Assembly (NCBI RefSeq): GCF_900115735.1 | Contig: NZ_FOXO01000004.1 | Location: 1 to 64,000, forward strand | DNA from: Butyrivibrio proteoclasticus | GTDB lineage: Bacteria > Bacillota > Clostridia > Lachnospirales > Lachnospiraceae | Direction of reading: 5' to 3' | Length of the DNA stretch: 64,000 nt | Shown here: piece by piece, positions 32,479 through 42,266 of the stretch | Layout: every line of letters begins with the position of its first letter | Position numbering within the stretch: position 1 is the first letter of the stretch | Position numbers and translations under genes: made by a program | The notes under the pieces: generated by a model | The model's database searches: none | Told to the model about the DNA's origin: nothing | Seen by the model: the letters and a program-made list of their open reading frames with translations, nothing else

Positions 32479-33399
32479 TTATCTCCTTGCTTTCTTGCTG
32501 TAATCCGGCCTTGCGTTCCTAAGTTCGTCATACAAAACCTTATAATTCTCATATCTAACTTTAGATATCATGCCTTCTTCCAGGGCTTTTTTTACGCCAC
32601 AGTCGGGCTCTGCAATATGAGAACAGCCTCCAAATCTACACAAAGGCTCATACTCCTCAAACTCTGGATAGTACTCCATAAGATTTTCCTTGGTCACATC
32701 GCGAAGCTCCAGGGATGTAAAACCAGGAGTATCAATGACAAATGTATCAAATCCTTCGTCGCCAGATAATTCTTTTACGTAAAAGAGCTCTGAATGTCTG
32801 GTAGTATTCTTGCCTCTTTCAATCTTTCTGCTGAGCTCTCCTATCTGCATATCAGCATCAGGAACCAGCTTATTCAAAAGAGATGACTTTCCAACACCGC
32901 TTGGCCCTGCCAAAGTAGTAGTCTTCCCCTTTAAAAGAGCCTTTAGTTCATCTAACCCTTTTTCTTCTTTTACGCTTATGAAAAGGACCTTATATCCACA
33001 TTTTTCATAGGCTTTTATAAGTTCTTCCTGTTCCTCTTTAGTAGCTATATCCTGCTTGTTAAAGCATATGATAACAGGAAGATTCTGCCCCCTCATCATG
33101 ATAAGGAAACGATCCAAAAGATTAAAGCTTGGATTAGGCTTAACTATAGCAAACAAAATAACCGCCTGATCCACATTGGCAACAGGCGGTCTAAGTAGCT
33201 GATTCTTTCTTGGAAGAATTTCGGTTATATTGCCTAACCTCTTTTCCTCATCAATGATGTCGATATTGACATCATCACCAACAAGGGGTTTTATATTGTC
33301 TTTGCGAAAGATGCCTTTTGCCTTACACTCATAGATTTTCTCATCACTGGTTTCTATGTAGTAAAAGCCGGCTATCCCCTTTAGTATCTTTCCACGCAT
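32479..33399 (-). CDS. rsgA: Ribosome small-subunit-dependent GTPase A
   Basis: A 306-aa circularly permuted GTPase that helps 30S maturation. It has an N-terminal OB fold (about 1-70) and a GTPase core in the permuted order: G4 ICFNKQD, G1 AGPSGVGKSSLLN, G2/G3 with NTTRHSELF and IDTPGFTSLEL. The C-terminal zinc finger has ligands in CRFGGCSHIAEPDC. It starts 7 bp after prkC, as in the conserved Firmicute stp-prkC-rsgA cluster. The rpe and thiamine pyrophosphokinase genes that usually follow are replaced here by the histidine phosphatase and nagA. Confidence 0.97.
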   Translation of the reverse strand: MRGKILKGIAGFYYIETSDEKIYECKAKGIFRKDNIKPLVGDDVNIDIIDEEKRLGNITEILPRKNQLLRPPVANVDQAVILFAIVKPNPSFNLLDRFLIMMRGQNLPVIICFNKQDIATKEEQEELIKAYEKCGYKVLFISVKEEKGLDELKALLKGKTTTLAGPSGVGKSSLLNKLVPDADMQIGELSRKIERGKNTTRHSELFYVKELSGDEGFDTFVIDTPGFTSLELRDVTKENLMEYYPEFEEYEPLCRFGGCSHIAEPDCGVKKALEEGMISKVRYENYKVLYDELRNARPDYSKKARR

Positions 33400-33406
33400 C
33401 TAATGA

Positions 33407-35449
33407 TCAACTCTCCTGGGTGAATGTAACAGCTCTTGTAACTGTATATTCTACACTTTCTCCGCCGGTAGTCTCACCAGTCTCAGCATTGGTAGTAGTC
33501 GGAGTCGTTGCAGTATAAACAAAAGTAATAGTTCCGGTAGGTGATGTGATACCCTTATAAGTTCCCTGAACCGGGAAATCTGATGTTGTTGTGCTAAGAA
33601 GTGTTGTTCCATCAGATGTTACAAGCGTAACCTTGACCGGGATACCATAGGTGTAATTCTCACCCTCAGTTGGCGCTGAAATATCAGCGTTATAACTGTA
33701 TGTAACACTTGCAGGTCCTATGGAAAGCTCCATATTGATAATTGTTCCTGCAGAAACAGAAGTGCCAAAAGCTATGCTCTGAGCACAGATAAGACCTGTA
33801 AGATTTGAATCTTCATTGTTGGTTTCTACAATTGTGCCTTCCTGAAGGCCTGCCTCAACAAGAGTAATAACAGCCTCTTCAGAAGTCATTCCAATAATGT
33901 TGGGAACAGTAACCTGTCCGTCTGATTTTGCAACAGAAACTTCAGTTGTTGCACTTGCACTTGTGCTGTAGTTGGCTCCATTACTAACAGTGACTGTTAC
34001 TTTGGAACCTGATTTTGCATATTCTCCTGCTGCCGGACTTGTAGATACTACAGTATCCTTGGCAGCTGTATTGGCTGTATCCTCAGCCTTTTCTACGTTA
34101 AAGCCCTTCTCATCAAGAATTGACTTAGCCTCAGCGTAAGTTCTTCCGTTAACGTCAGGTATCTGAATACCCTCAGCTGTTTCTGAAGAAGATGCCTCAA
34201 CAGATGCAACACTCGATGCCTCAGTAGAGCTCTCGCTTGCACTTTCAGAACCGAAAACTCCTATGCTTCTTCCTACAAGCACTATTACTATAAATCCAAT
34301 CAGAATAGCTGAAATAATAGCCATGACAACTGTCATCTTCTCTATTCGGCTACTATCCTGACCTCCGCCACTTGATGATGAACGTTTTCTTCTCTCTTCA
34401 TAGTAATAGTCATCTTCAAAGTCATCATAATCTCTACGGGAATTCTTTTTATCCCTGCCATAGTCATCATAATCCTTGTTGTCATGCTCTCTTACAACAT
34501 CGCGATTAAGACGCATCTGCTCGGTATCAGATAATCTGTCCTCACCCTTAACTGCCTTACTTTCTTCTGCTGTAGCAACCCTTGTTGCTCCCTCCTCATC
34601 GGGATCAACAAGAGACACGAAATCCTTGTCCGGAGTAATAAGGGACTTTTTAAGGTCAGTAATAAGCTCTGCTGCGCTCTGATATCTTCTGTCAGGGCTC
34701 TTCTGGCAACACTTAAGTACGATTTTCTCTACACTGATAGGTATATCATCATTATAATCAGCAGGGCTTGGAAGTTCCTCCTGAATATGCTTGATTGCTA
34801 TGGCTACCGTAGTGTCTCCATTAAACGGAACCCTTCCTGTGAGCATTTCAAAAAGTGTAATACCAAGTGAATAGATATCACTCTTGGCATCGCTATATCC
34901 TCCTCTTGCCTGCTCAGGCGATGTATAATGCACAGATCCCATAACGTTGGAAGTGATAGTATTGCTTGTTGCAGCCTTGGCAATACCAAAATCCGTAACC
35001 TTAACCTTACCATCCTTGGAGATCATAATATTCTGAGGTTTGATGTCCCTGTGAATAATATTATTATTATGTGCTGCCTCAAGTCCCATGGCCACCTGAA
35101 TAGCTATGCTGACTGCTTCCTTAACGGAAAGGCGTGCCTTTTTCTCGATATATTTTTTCAGAGTAATTCCATCAACCAGTTCCATGACAATGTAGTTGAT
35201 GCCATCCTCATCTCCAACATCATATACATTAACGATATTTGGATGCATAAGTCCGGCTGTAGACTGCGCTTCTACACGGAACTTGGATACAAAGTTCTCA
35301 TTCTCAGAAAATTCTTGTTTGAGAATCTTAACTGCAACCAAACGATTCAATTTATGATCTTTTGCTTTATATACATCGGACATTCCGCCGGTACCTATTT
35401 TTTCAAGTACCTCATATCGGTCGCCGATAATCATTCCAATTTTAATCAT
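33407..35449 (-). CDS. prkC: PASTA-domain Ser/Thr protein kinase
   Basis: A 680-aa membrane kinase. The catalytic domain (about 11-275) has the glycine loop GTGGMSDVYKA, the Lys in VAVKILK, HRDIKPQN and DFGIAKA. An acidic and Ser-rich juxtamembrane segment leads to one transmembrane helix near 375-395. Outside there are two clear PASTA repeats (IPDVNGRTYAEAKSIL and VPNIIGMTSEEAVITL) and an extra Thr-rich beta domain of about 100 residues instead of a third PASTA. It would sense muropeptides or lipid II and control growth and cell-wall synthesis. It overlaps stp by 8 bp, the usual kinase/phosphatase coupling. The start follows GGAGG. Confidence 0.96.
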   Translation of the reverse strand: MIKIGMIIGDRYEVLEKIGTGGMSDVYKAKDHKLNRLVAVKILKQEFSENENFVSKFRVEAQSTAGLMHPNIVNVYDVGDEDGINYIVMELVDGITLKKYIEKKARLSVKEAVSIAIQVAMGLEAAHNNNIIHRDIKPQNIMISKDGKVKVTDFGIAKAATSNTITSNVMGSVHYTSPEQARGGYSDAKSDIYSLGITLFEMLTGRVPFNGDTTVAIAIKHIQEELPSPADYNDDIPISVEKIVLKCCQKSPDRRYQSAAELITDLKKSLITPDKDFVSLVDPDEEGATRVATAEESKAVKGEDRLSDTEQMRLNRDVVREHDNKDYDDYGRDKKNSRRDYDDFEDDYYYEERRKRSSSSGGGQDSSRIEKMTVVMAIISAILIGFIVIVLVGRSIGVFGSESASESSTEASSVASVEASSSETAEGIQIPDVNGRTYAEAKSILDEKGFNVEKAEDTANTAAKDTVVSTSPAAGEYAKSGSKVTVTVSNGANYSTSASATTEVSVAKSDGQVTVPNIIGMTSEEAVITLVEAGLQEGTIVETNNEDSNLTGLICAQSIAFGTSVSAGTIINMELSIGPASVTYSYNADISAPTEGENYTYGIPVKVTLVTSDGTTLLSTTTSDFPVQGTYKGITSPTGTITFVYTATTPTTTNAETGETTGGESVEYTVTRAVTFTQES

Positions 35450-36233
35450 TAAGTCCTCCGTCGCGTGTCAGTTCTTCAGCAAAGGGTTCAATCAGGATAA
35501 CGGCTATATTATCCTTACCTCCATTGTTATTAGCTGCCACAACAAGTTTCTGGGCCTTCTCTATAATATCTCTCTGACCACTTACTATCATTCGTATTTC
35601 TTCATCTTCAAGCATATTCGTAAGTCCATCAGAGCACATGAGCACAATATCACCACGATTTAATTCAACGTTAAAAAAGTCGATGTCTACCGTTTCAGTG
35701 GCACCGATTGCCCTGGTTATTATATTTTTATCAAGATGGGTTCTGGCTGTTTCTCTGTCAATGCCTCCCATCCTGACCATCTCCTCAACGAGTGAATGGT
35801 CTCTTGTAATCTGGGTAATTTTGTCATTGATGACGTAGAGCCTTGAATCTCCAACATTCGCTACCTGAAGATATCTGCCAAGGACGGTACACGCCACAAC
35901 TGTTGTACCCATACCAAATAAACTGGGATTTTCTGCTGCCTTTTCCCTCAATTTGTGATTAGCCGTCTTGATAGCATTTTCAAGTATCTTAACAGGGCTC
36001 TGTTCAAAAGACTTTTCTATCTCTTCAACCATCGTGTCTACTGTAAACCTTGATGCGTAATCGCCGGCGTTATGACCGCCCATACCATCAGCAACAATAA
36101 ACACGTTAGAAAGATTTCCTATTTTCCTGTCGGAAGAAAATACATAATCCTGATTAAGTTTTCGCTTCTTTCCAATATCCGTAACGGAAAAAGTTTTTAG
36201 CAAATCCTGCCTCCCAAGCAATTCTTTTTTCAT
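35442..36233 (-). CDS. stp: PP2C-type Ser/Thr phosphatase (PrkC partner)
   Basis: A manganese-dependent PP2C phosphatase of about 253-263 residues that reverses PrkC phosphorylation. The conserved metal-binding motifs appear in order: TDIGKKRKLNQDY, VADGMGGHNAGDYAS, FGMGTTVVACTV, VANVGDSRLYV, ITRDHSLVEEMV, LMCSDGLTNML and GGKDNIAVILIE. The start is uncertain: ATG at 36233 lacks a ribosome-binding site, while a TTG at 36203 lies 6 nt after GGGAGG and would give the usual family N-terminus LKTFSVTDIG. It sits between rlmN and prkC. Confidence 0.95.
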   Translation of the reverse strand: MKKELLGRQDLLKTFSVTDIGKKRKLNQDYVFSSDRKIGNLSNVFIVADGMGGHNAGDYASRFTVDTMVEEIEKSFEQSPVKILENAIKTANHKLREKAAENPSLFGMGTTVVACTVLGRYLQVANVGDSRLYVINDKITQITRDHSLVEEMVRMGGIDRETARTHLDKNIITRAIGATETVDIDFFNVELNRGDIVLMCSDGLTNMLEDEEIRMIVSGQRDIIEKAQKLVVAANNNGGKDNIAVILIEPFAEELTRDGGLND

Positions 36234-36253
36234 CAAACAAAATAAGCAGGTAC

Positions 36254-37321
36254 TTAATTTGTCTCCTCCAAATGGCGCCTACGAAGTTGTCCACAGGCTC
36301 CATTAATATCCCTGCCCATTTCTCTTCTAATAGTAACATTTATTCGGCTTTTTTCAAGTTTATTTTTAAAAGCAAGCGCTCCTGTCCTGTCTGTAGGCTG
36401 ATAACTTCTCTCCTTTATAGGATTTACGGGAATAAGATTGACCACGCAATTAAACCCTGATAGAAGTTCTGATAGTTCTTTTGCATCTGCATCAGTATCA
36501 TTAACACCACTTACCAGTGAATACTCAAAGGTAAGCTGTCTTCCCGTCTTTTCAAAGTAAGTCCTGCAGGCAGAAAGAACTTCATCCAGACTATATTTAT
36601 TGGCAATAGGCATCAGCTCTTTTCTCTTGTCGTTGTTGGATGCATGAAGAGAAAGGGCCAGATTTATGGACAGATTCTTATCCGCAAGCTTAAGGATGTT
36701 TGGCACGATTCCGCAGGTGGAAACCGTAAGATTTCTCTGGCCAAGGTTAAGTCCGTCTTCATTAGTCAAAAGATCTATGAACCTTAAGAGATTGTCATAG
36801 TTATCCAAAGGTTCGCCACTTCCCATAACAACCACGCGGGAAATCTTCTGACCTGTATATCTTGAGATTGAATAGATCTGATCCAGCATCTCTGAGGGTA
36901 AAAGATTCCTCACAACGCCATCAAGTGTTGATGCGCAGAACCTGCAGCCCATCCTGCAGCCTACCTGAGATGAGATACATACGCTTACGCCAAACTTATA
37001 CTTCATGTATACGCTCTCAATGATGTTTCCATCAGAGAGCCCGAACAAAAACTTCTTGGTCTCATCAACTTTGGACTCGAGGACTTCCACAACCTTAAGG
37101 GAAGTGTACTCAAAGTTTTCAAGGCATTTTTCTTTCAGGGACTTTGAGATATTGGACATATCATCATAGCCGGCAGCATGCTTTTTATGCATCCAGTCAT
37201 AGAGCTGCCCTGCCCTGAACTTAGGCTCTCCCATTTCCTTTACGCATTCTGTCAGTTCAGAAAGCGTAAGGGACTTGATATCTGTTTTTCCATTTGGTGC
37301 TTTTATTAAATCTTTACTCAC
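36254..37321 (-). CDS. rlmN: 23S rRNA (adenine2503-C2)/tRNA (A37) methyltransferase
   Basis: A 355-aa dual-specificity radical SAM methyltransferase. The iron-sulphur ligands are in CRMGCRFCAS (CxxxCxxC). The GSGEPLDNYDN block binds SAM, and the C-terminal GACGQLRRRH carries the cysteine that attacks the methylated base. The N-terminal helical domain, with SLTLSELTECVKEMGEPKFRAGQLYDWMH, is typical. It lies 18 bp after rsmB and just before stp, the standard Firmicute order. Confidence 0.97.
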   Translation of the reverse strand: MSKDLIKAPNGKTDIKSLTLSELTECVKEMGEPKFRAGQLYDWMHKKHAAGYDDMSNISKSLKEKCLENFEYTSLKVVEVLESKVDETKKFLFGLSDGNIIESVYMKYKFGVSVCISSQVGCRMGCRFCASTLDGVVRNLLPSEMLDQIYSISRYTGQKISRVVVMGSGEPLDNYDNLLRFIDLLTNEDGLNLGQRNLTVSTCGIVPNILKLADKNLSINLALSLHASNNDKRKELMPIANKYSLDEVLSACRTYFEKTGRQLTFEYSLVSGVNDTDADAKELSELLSGFNCVVNLIPVNPIKERSYQPTDRTGALAFKNKLEKSRINVTIRREMGRDINGACGQLRRRHLEETN

Positions 37322-37339
37322 TATACTTACCTTATTTCT

Positions 37340-38737
37340 TCAATCACTTTTCCTTCGAAGTCTTGCAATAAAGAATCCGTCAGTGCCATACTCTCCGGGG
37401 AGCAGCTGAATATATCCTTTTTTAGCGGACTTCATGATATCTGAGTCTTTATCAGACTTAAAGATATCTGAAACAGCTCCTGAGATATCCACCATCTCAA
37501 AAGGAAATTCGCGGCAGATCTTTTCAACAACCTTCTGATTTTCATCCTTGTTGACAGTACAGGTTGAATAGATCATAGTACCGCCCTTTTTCACATAATC
37601 CCAGGATGCCTTTACGATTTCCCACTGCAAAGCTTCTATTTCGCTCATAGCCTTCTGAGAAATATTAAGCTTTATATCGCTTTTTCTTCCGATAATTCCA
37701 AGTCCTGAACATGGAACATCCAAATATAAAACATCTGCCATATCACCAAGGTTTCCATCATGGATCCTGGCATCTGAAACCTTTACTTCGATATTATCAA
37801 GGCCAAGTCTCTCGGCATTTTCAAGTATCAGCTCACACTTTCTGTCTGATATATCTCTTGAAAGAACACGGCCACTTTTCCCCACTTTTTCTGCAGCGTG
37901 GGTGGTTTTTCCACCGGGAGCTGCACATACATCCACTACAGTCTGGCCTTCAGTTACTCCTGCAATCTCAGCCACCAGCATTGAGCTCACATCCTGTACG
38001 GCAAATCTGCCCTCATCAAAGCCCGGTAAAAACTTGATGTTATCAGTTTTTTCAAGCTCTATTGCGTAAGAAAGGAGATTGTTTTCCTTAACCAGTGCAC
38101 CCGTCTTTTTGATTTCTTCTACCAGTTCATCTTTAATCTTCTTTTGAGACTCTGCATCTTTTGCCTCATACATGTTAACCCTAAGAACTGTTGGTCTTGT
38201 CTCTAAGAAAAACTGAAGTATTTTTTCAGTCTTTTCAAACCCGTAGTCCTGCACCCACATTCTGCAGAGCCATTGTGGCATTGAATAAAATACTGACAGA
38301 TATTCTATGCTCTGAGAGTCGTTCTTATCAGGGTATTTTATGTTTTCTTTGTTCCTTGCTATGCTTCTTAATACGCCGTTAACAAAGCCCTTTAATCCAT
38401 CAAACTTATGCTTGGAAGCAAGCTTTACAGCCTCGTTGCAGGCAGCGCTGTCAGGAACCTGGTCCATAAACATTATCTGATAGGTTCCCATCCTTATGAT
38501 ATTTCTGATGAGTGGTTGCATCTTTACAGCTTTTGTCTTTGAAAACTGATCAATAATATAATCAATCTGTATCTGTCTCTCAAGGCAACCGTCCACAACT
38601 CTTTTGATAAAGGCTTTATCCCTTGTCTCCAGGTAGTCGTACTTTTCCAGCGCATCCTTTAAAAGGGATGGCTTTTTCTTGCCATCCCTGTCATATTCCA
38701 TTAGTATACTTAAAGCTATTTCTCTGATATTGCTCAT
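37340..38737 (-). CDS. rsmB: 16S rRNA (cytosine967-C5)-methyltransferase
   Basis: A 465-aa m5C methyltransferase. The N-terminal NusB-like RNA-binding domain covers about residues 1-140. The Rossmann methyltransferase part has VDVCAAPGGKTTHAAE (SAM binding), the two catalytic cysteines in LYLDVPCSGLGIIGRK and MIYSTCTVNKDEN, and a C-terminal GTDGFFIARLRR. The gene is 18 bp upstream of rlmN in the same transcript. Confidence 0.97.
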   Translation of the reverse strand: MSNIREIALSILMEYDRDGKKKPSLLKDALEKYDYLETRDKAFIKRVVDGCLERQIQIDYIIDQFSKTKAVKMQPLIRNIIRMGTYQIMFMDQVPDSAACNEAVKLASKHKFDGLKGFVNGVLRSIARNKENIKYPDKNDSQSIEYLSVFYSMPQWLCRMWVQDYGFEKTEKILQFFLETRPTVLRVNMYEAKDAESQKKIKDELVEEIKKTGALVKENNLLSYAIELEKTDNIKFLPGFDEGRFAVQDVSSMLVAEIAGVTEGQTVVDVCAAPGGKTTHAAEKVGKSGRVLSRDISDRKCELILENAERLGLDNIEVKVSDARIHDGNLGDMADVLYLDVPCSGLGIIGRKSDIKLNISQKAMSEIEALQWEIVKASWDYVKKGGTMIYSTCTVNKDENQKVVEKICREFPFEMVDISGAVSDIFKSDKDSDIMKSAKKGYIQLLPGEYGTDGFFIARLRRKSD

Positions 38738-38801
38738 AACCTCTCCCTAAACGGGAACTCCCCTCATTTGATCGATAAAGACCTGATTCCGTCCAAACGC
38801 A

Positions 38802-39512
38802 TCAGTCTCTTCTTCTGTTGTTCAGCATTACAAGTCTTAAAAGCTGAACAACTGCTGCAGCCGCACTTGCCACATATGTCATAGCTGCTGCAGATAACAC
38901 TTTTCTCGAATCCGAAACTTCCTCATGACCAAGGATTCCATACTCTTCAAGCATAACAAGAGCTCTGTGAGATGCATCGAATTCAACAGGAAGTGTTACA
39001 ACCTGGAAAAGAACAGCCAATGAAAATACCCAGATTCCTATTGTAATAAGCGGTGAAATACTAAGGAACATTCCCAAAATAATAAGTGGAACTCCTGCTT
39101 TAGAACCGATATTAGCGGCAGGAACAAGGGCTGACCTTATCTGGAGCGGAAGATATCCATTCTGATGCTGCATAACATGACCACATTCATGAGCAGCAAC
39201 CCCAATAGCTGCTACTGAATTGGACCCATATGTTGCATCTGACAAATTTACGACCCTTGTCCTTGGATCATAGTGATCCGTGAGATCTCCTGGAACATGC
39301 TGAACAGTCACGTCACTAACACCATTTCGTCTTAGTATCTCCATTGCAACCTGCGCACCTGTCATTCCGCTCATACTACGGACTCTGTTGTATTTTCTAT
39401 AAACCGAATTAACTCTATAGCTGGCAACCATGCAAAGAATAGCCATGATAATGACTAATATGTACATTGGGTCCATTCCATATCCGTAACCGTAACCATA
39501 TCCGTAATACAT
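38802..39512 (-). CDS. yugP: YugP-type zinc metallopeptidase
   Basis: A 236-aa membrane-embedded zinc peptidase of the YugP family. After an odd Tyr/Gly repeat at the start (MYYGYGYGYGYGMDP) come a first membrane helix, a soluble loop with DHYDPRTRVVNLSD, the zinc motif AAHECGHVMQHQ (HExxH variant HECGH) and two or three further membrane helices. The typical closing region FDASHRALVMLEEYG supplies the last ligands. The peptide substrate is unknown. The gene lies between fmt and rsmB as in many Clostridia. Confidence 0.93.
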   Translation of the reverse strand: MYYGYGYGYGYGMDPMYILVIIMAILCMVASYRVNSVYRKYNRVRSMSGMTGAQVAMEILRRNGVSDVTVQHVPGDLTDHYDPRTRVVNLSDATYGSNSVAAIGVAAHECGHVMQHQNGYLPLQIRSALVPAANIGSKAGVPLIILGMFLSISPLITIGIWVFSLAVLFQVVTLPVEFDASHRALVMLEEYGILGHEEVSDSRKVLSAAAMTYVASAAAAVVQLLRLVMLNNRRRD

Positions 39513-39563
39513 TCAAATCGCCTCTTTTCTATGAATACACTAATTTTACCACATATAATGCTA

Positions 39564-40508
39564 TCAGCCTAATTTTGTGCCTTCTTCAAGCTTATATCCA
39601 AGAAGAAAATCCTTTACAAGCATACGCTTTTTCCCTTCAAGCTGAAGTTCTTCAACTTTCAGATAATCAAGGCCTGTCTTAACAGCAAAGCTGTCCTTAT
39701 AAACTGCCGCAACTTCACCTGGCGCTGCATCAGCTACATGCTCACCATAGAGTTCTTTTACAACTTCTGCCTTCCAGATCTTAAGCATCTTGCCATTAAG
39801 AGAAGTGAAGGCTGAAGGCCATGGATTAAGGCCTCGAACAAGGTTTCGAATTGCCTCCGCCTCTTTATTAAAATCAATCCTTCCCATGTCCTTTGAAAGC
39901 TTGCCGCATTTTGTAGCCTTTGCTTCGTCCTGTGGAACAGGAGTAAGTTCTCCTCTTTCAATCATCGGAAGTGCATCTACTATGAGCTCTCCTCCAAGAA
40001 CTGAAAGCTTGTCAAAAAGGCCACCACCCGTCTCATCACGGTCGATTGTTATCTCTCTCTGGATCAAAATATCACCTGTGTCCATACCCGCAGCCATCTG
40101 CATGATAGTCACGCCTGTTTTTTCTTCACCATCAAGGATTGCCTGCTGAATTGGTGCTGCTCCTCTGTACTTTGGTAAAAGAGATGCATGGATATTTACA
40201 CATCCAAATTTAGGAATATCCAGGATCTCCTGTGAAAGGATCTGACCAAAGGCTGCAACTACGTAAATATCTGCCTCATATTTTTTCAACTCCGCAACAT
40301 TCTCAGGAAGCTTTATTCTTACCGGCTGAAATACGGGAATATTGTGTTCAAGAGCACATGCCTTGACGTCAGATACCTGAAGTTCTCCGCTTCTACCCTT
40401 TGGTTTATCAGGCTGTGTAACAACTAAAGTCACTTCGTGCCCTGCCTCGATTATTTTTTCAAGCGCCGTCCTTGCAAAGTCCGGAGTACCCATAAATATT
40501 ATCTTCAT
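39564..40508 (-). CDS. fmt: Methionyl-tRNA formyltransferase
   Basis: A 314-aa enzyme that formylates initiator Met-tRNA with 10-formyl-THF. The N-terminal formyltransferase domain has FMGTPDFARTALE, the catalytic HASLLPKYRGAAPIQ with His and the conserved loop, and MDTGDIL with the catalytic Asp. The C-terminal OB-like domain (about 205-314) starts near RGLNPWPSAFT. The ATG at 40508 follows AGGAG; the upstream extension is discarded. It normally adjoins def, but here an amino-acid ABC importer and a terminator separate the two. Confidence 0.97.
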   Translation of the reverse strand: MKIIFMGTPDFARTALEKIIEAGHEVTLVVTQPDKPKGRSGELQVSDVKACALEHNIPVFQPVRIKLPENVAELKKYEADIYVVAAFGQILSQEILDIPKFGCVNIHASLLPKYRGAAPIQQAILDGEEKTGVTIMQMAAGMDTGDILIQREITIDRDETGGGLFDKLSVLGGELIVDALPMIERGELTPVPQDEAKATKCGKLSKDMGRIDFNKEAEAIRNLVRGLNPWPSAFTSLNGKMLKIWKAEVVKELYGEHVADAAPGEVAAVYKDSFAVKTGLDYLKVEELQLEGKKRMLVKDFLLGYKLEEGTKLG

Positions 40509-40570
40509 ATCAAATCTCCTGTTAAAAGCAAATAGTTTTAAGATCATTTGCAAAATGCCATTTATAGCAT

Positions 40571-40611
40571 AAAAAAACCTAAAACGGTAAATAATAGTTT
40601 ACCATTTCAGG
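40571..40611 (-). terminator. Intrinsic terminator after the amino-acid importer
   Basis: CCTGAAATGGTAAA pairs with TTTACCGTTTTAGG on the minus strand (14 bp including two G-U pairs) and is followed by seven T. It separates the importer from fmt. The G-U pairs would be A-C on the other strand, so the direction is clear. Confidence 0.93.
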
Positions 40612-40645
40612 CTTCTTTTGTACATCGACAATGTACTTAAGCAAA

Positions 40646-41440
40646 TCACTCTGCAGTGATATCTGCGCCAAAGTATTTATTAGAGATCTCAGCAAGTTTT
40701 CCCTCAGCGCGAAGGTCTGCAATTGCCTGATTGATAGCTTCTCTGAGAGAATCATTATCACTTCCCTTTGCAAGAGGAACTGCATACTTTGTAACTTCAG
40801 GATCAACTGCTGCAACCTTAAGCTCTGTAGTTCCTGTTGTGTTGAAGTAGTCCTGAGCTGAAGTGTTGGCATTTATAGTAGCATCAACTGTACCATTAAG
40901 TACAAGAGTCATTGTCTCGCCTAAGGTATCAACATTTGATACTGCTGCCCCATACTCGATTCCCATAGCCTCGTAGGTTGAACCTGCAGAATTAGCTGTT
41001 GTATGTCCCTTAAGATCATCAAAAGATGCGATATCCGTGTTTGAAGCAAGGGTAACAACTACTGCGTGGTCATAAGCATAGGCTTCAGTAAAATCAAAGG
41101 TCTCAGAACGCTCATCAGTAACATCAACACCGTTAGCCATCATATCAAATGTTCCAGTTGAAACACCTGTAAGGCCTCCGTCGAAAGCCACTTCCTTAAA
41201 CTCAGGTGTAACACCGAGCTTCTCAGCGATAGCTGCTGCCACTTCTACATCAAAGCCAACGAGCTCGTCTGTATCAGGGTCATGGTATGTAAATGGCGCC
41301 CACACACCTTCAGTAGCAATTGTGATCTTGCCGGCTTCTTTGATACGAGCCAGGTGGTCATCACTTTTTTTAGCGCCGCATCCGGCCAAAAGAGATGTTG
41401 CAAGAATTGTTGTCAGTGCCAGTGATAGAATCCTTTTCAT
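40646..41440 (-). CDS. Polar amino-acid ABC transporter binding lipoprotein
   Basis: A 264-aa family 3 solute-binding lipoprotein. The signal peptide ends in lipobox LLAGC; the mature protein has the family entry ITIATEGVWAPFTYHD, the substrate-binding VGFDVEVAAAIAEKLG, and GTFDMMANGVDVTDER. The ATG follows GGAGG, 8 nt upstream. It is the last gene of the def-importer transcript, behind the permease and ATPase. The ligand is probably a polar amino acid or cystine; it cannot be fixed from sequence. Confidence 0.94.
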   Translation of the reverse strand: MKRILSLALTTILATSLLAGCGAKKSDDHLARIKEAGKITIATEGVWAPFTYHDPDTDELVGFDVEVAAAIAEKLGVTPEFKEVAFDGGLTGVSTGTFDMMANGVDVTDERSETFDFTEAYAYDHAVVVTLASNTDIASFDDLKGHTTANSAGSTYEAMGIEYGAAVSNVDTLGETMTLVLNGTVDATINANTSAQDYFNTTGTTELKVAAVDPEVTKYAVPLAKGSDNDSLREAINQAIADLRAEGKLAEISNKYFGADITAE

Positions 41441-41523
41441 AAATATCCTCCTTTGTAAGTACAAACAATGTATATAAAAACCTACCTAAAACTATCACAG
41501 CAGGTAATCATATTTCTTATAGA

Positions 41524-42264
41524 TTAGTGCTCAGTTAGTCTTAAAAATTCTCTTGTTCTTACTTCTTTTGGATTGTCAAAAAAGTCTGCTGAGCTGCCCT
41601 CTTCAACCACATTTCCATCTGCCATGAATACCACATGGGATGATACTTCTTTTGCAAAGCCCATCTCATGCGTAACAACTATCATAGTCATGCCCTCATC
41701 TGCAAGTTCTCTCATAACCTCAAGAACTTCTGATGTAAGCTGTGGATCAAGAGCTGATGTAGGCTCATCGAAATAAATAATGCTTGGGTCAGTGGCAAGT
41801 GCCCTTGCTATTGCAACTCTCTGCTGCTGCCCGCCTGAAAGCTGACTGGGATAATAATCAGTATAGCCGTCCATTCCGACCTTTTTTAATACTTCAAGTG
41901 CCTTCTCGTCAGCCTCATTTTTAGGAATCTTTCTCGCAGATGTAAGGCCCAAAGTCACATTTTCCAATACGTTCTTATTGGCAAAAAGATTGTAGCCCTG
42001 AAAAACAAATCCCGTCTTTTTCCTGATGGCAGCTATATCACTTTTGGAAATCCCGGAAAGATCATAGTCTTCCCCATCAAAAGAAAGCTTTCCTCCGTCA
42101 GGCTTTTCAAGGAAATTTATGCAGCGAAGAAGTGTCGTCTTACCCGAGCCCGATGGTCCCAGTATTGAAACCACATCGCCTCTATTTACTTTTAAATCTA
42201 TGCCTTTCAAAACCTCAGTTTTGGCAAAAGACTTTTTTAGATTTTTTACCTCTAGTAATGCCAT
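41524..42264 (-). CDS. Polar amino-acid ABC transporter ATPase
   Basis: A 246-aa GlnQ-type ATPase. Walker A is [13 protein letters not shown], the Q-loop VFQGYNLF, the signature [15 protein letters not shown], Walker [14 protein letters not shown] and the switch His [11 protein letters not shown]. It begins 2 bp after the permease stop and is followed by the binding-protein gene. The family imports glutamine, glutamate, arginine, histidine or cystine. Confidence 0.96.
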   Translation of the reverse strand: MALLEVKNLKKSFAKTEVLKGIDLKVNRGDVVSILGPSGSGKTTLLRCINFLEKPDGGKLSFDGEDYDLSGISKSDIAAIRKKTGFVFQGYNLFANKNVLENVTLGLTSARKIPKNEADEKALEVLKKVGMDGYTDYYPSQLSGGQQQRVAIARALATDPSIIYFDEPTSALDPQLTSEVLEVMRELADEGMTMIVVTHEMGFAKEVSSHVVFMADGNVVEEGSSADFFDNPKEVRTREFLRLTEH

Positions 42265-42266
42265 AC

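Noticed and set aside
39470..39512. Short tandem DNA repeat (TAYGGN units) at the start of yugP.
   Set aside because: It simply encodes the Tyr-Gly repeat of the protein N-terminus; no separate element is needed.
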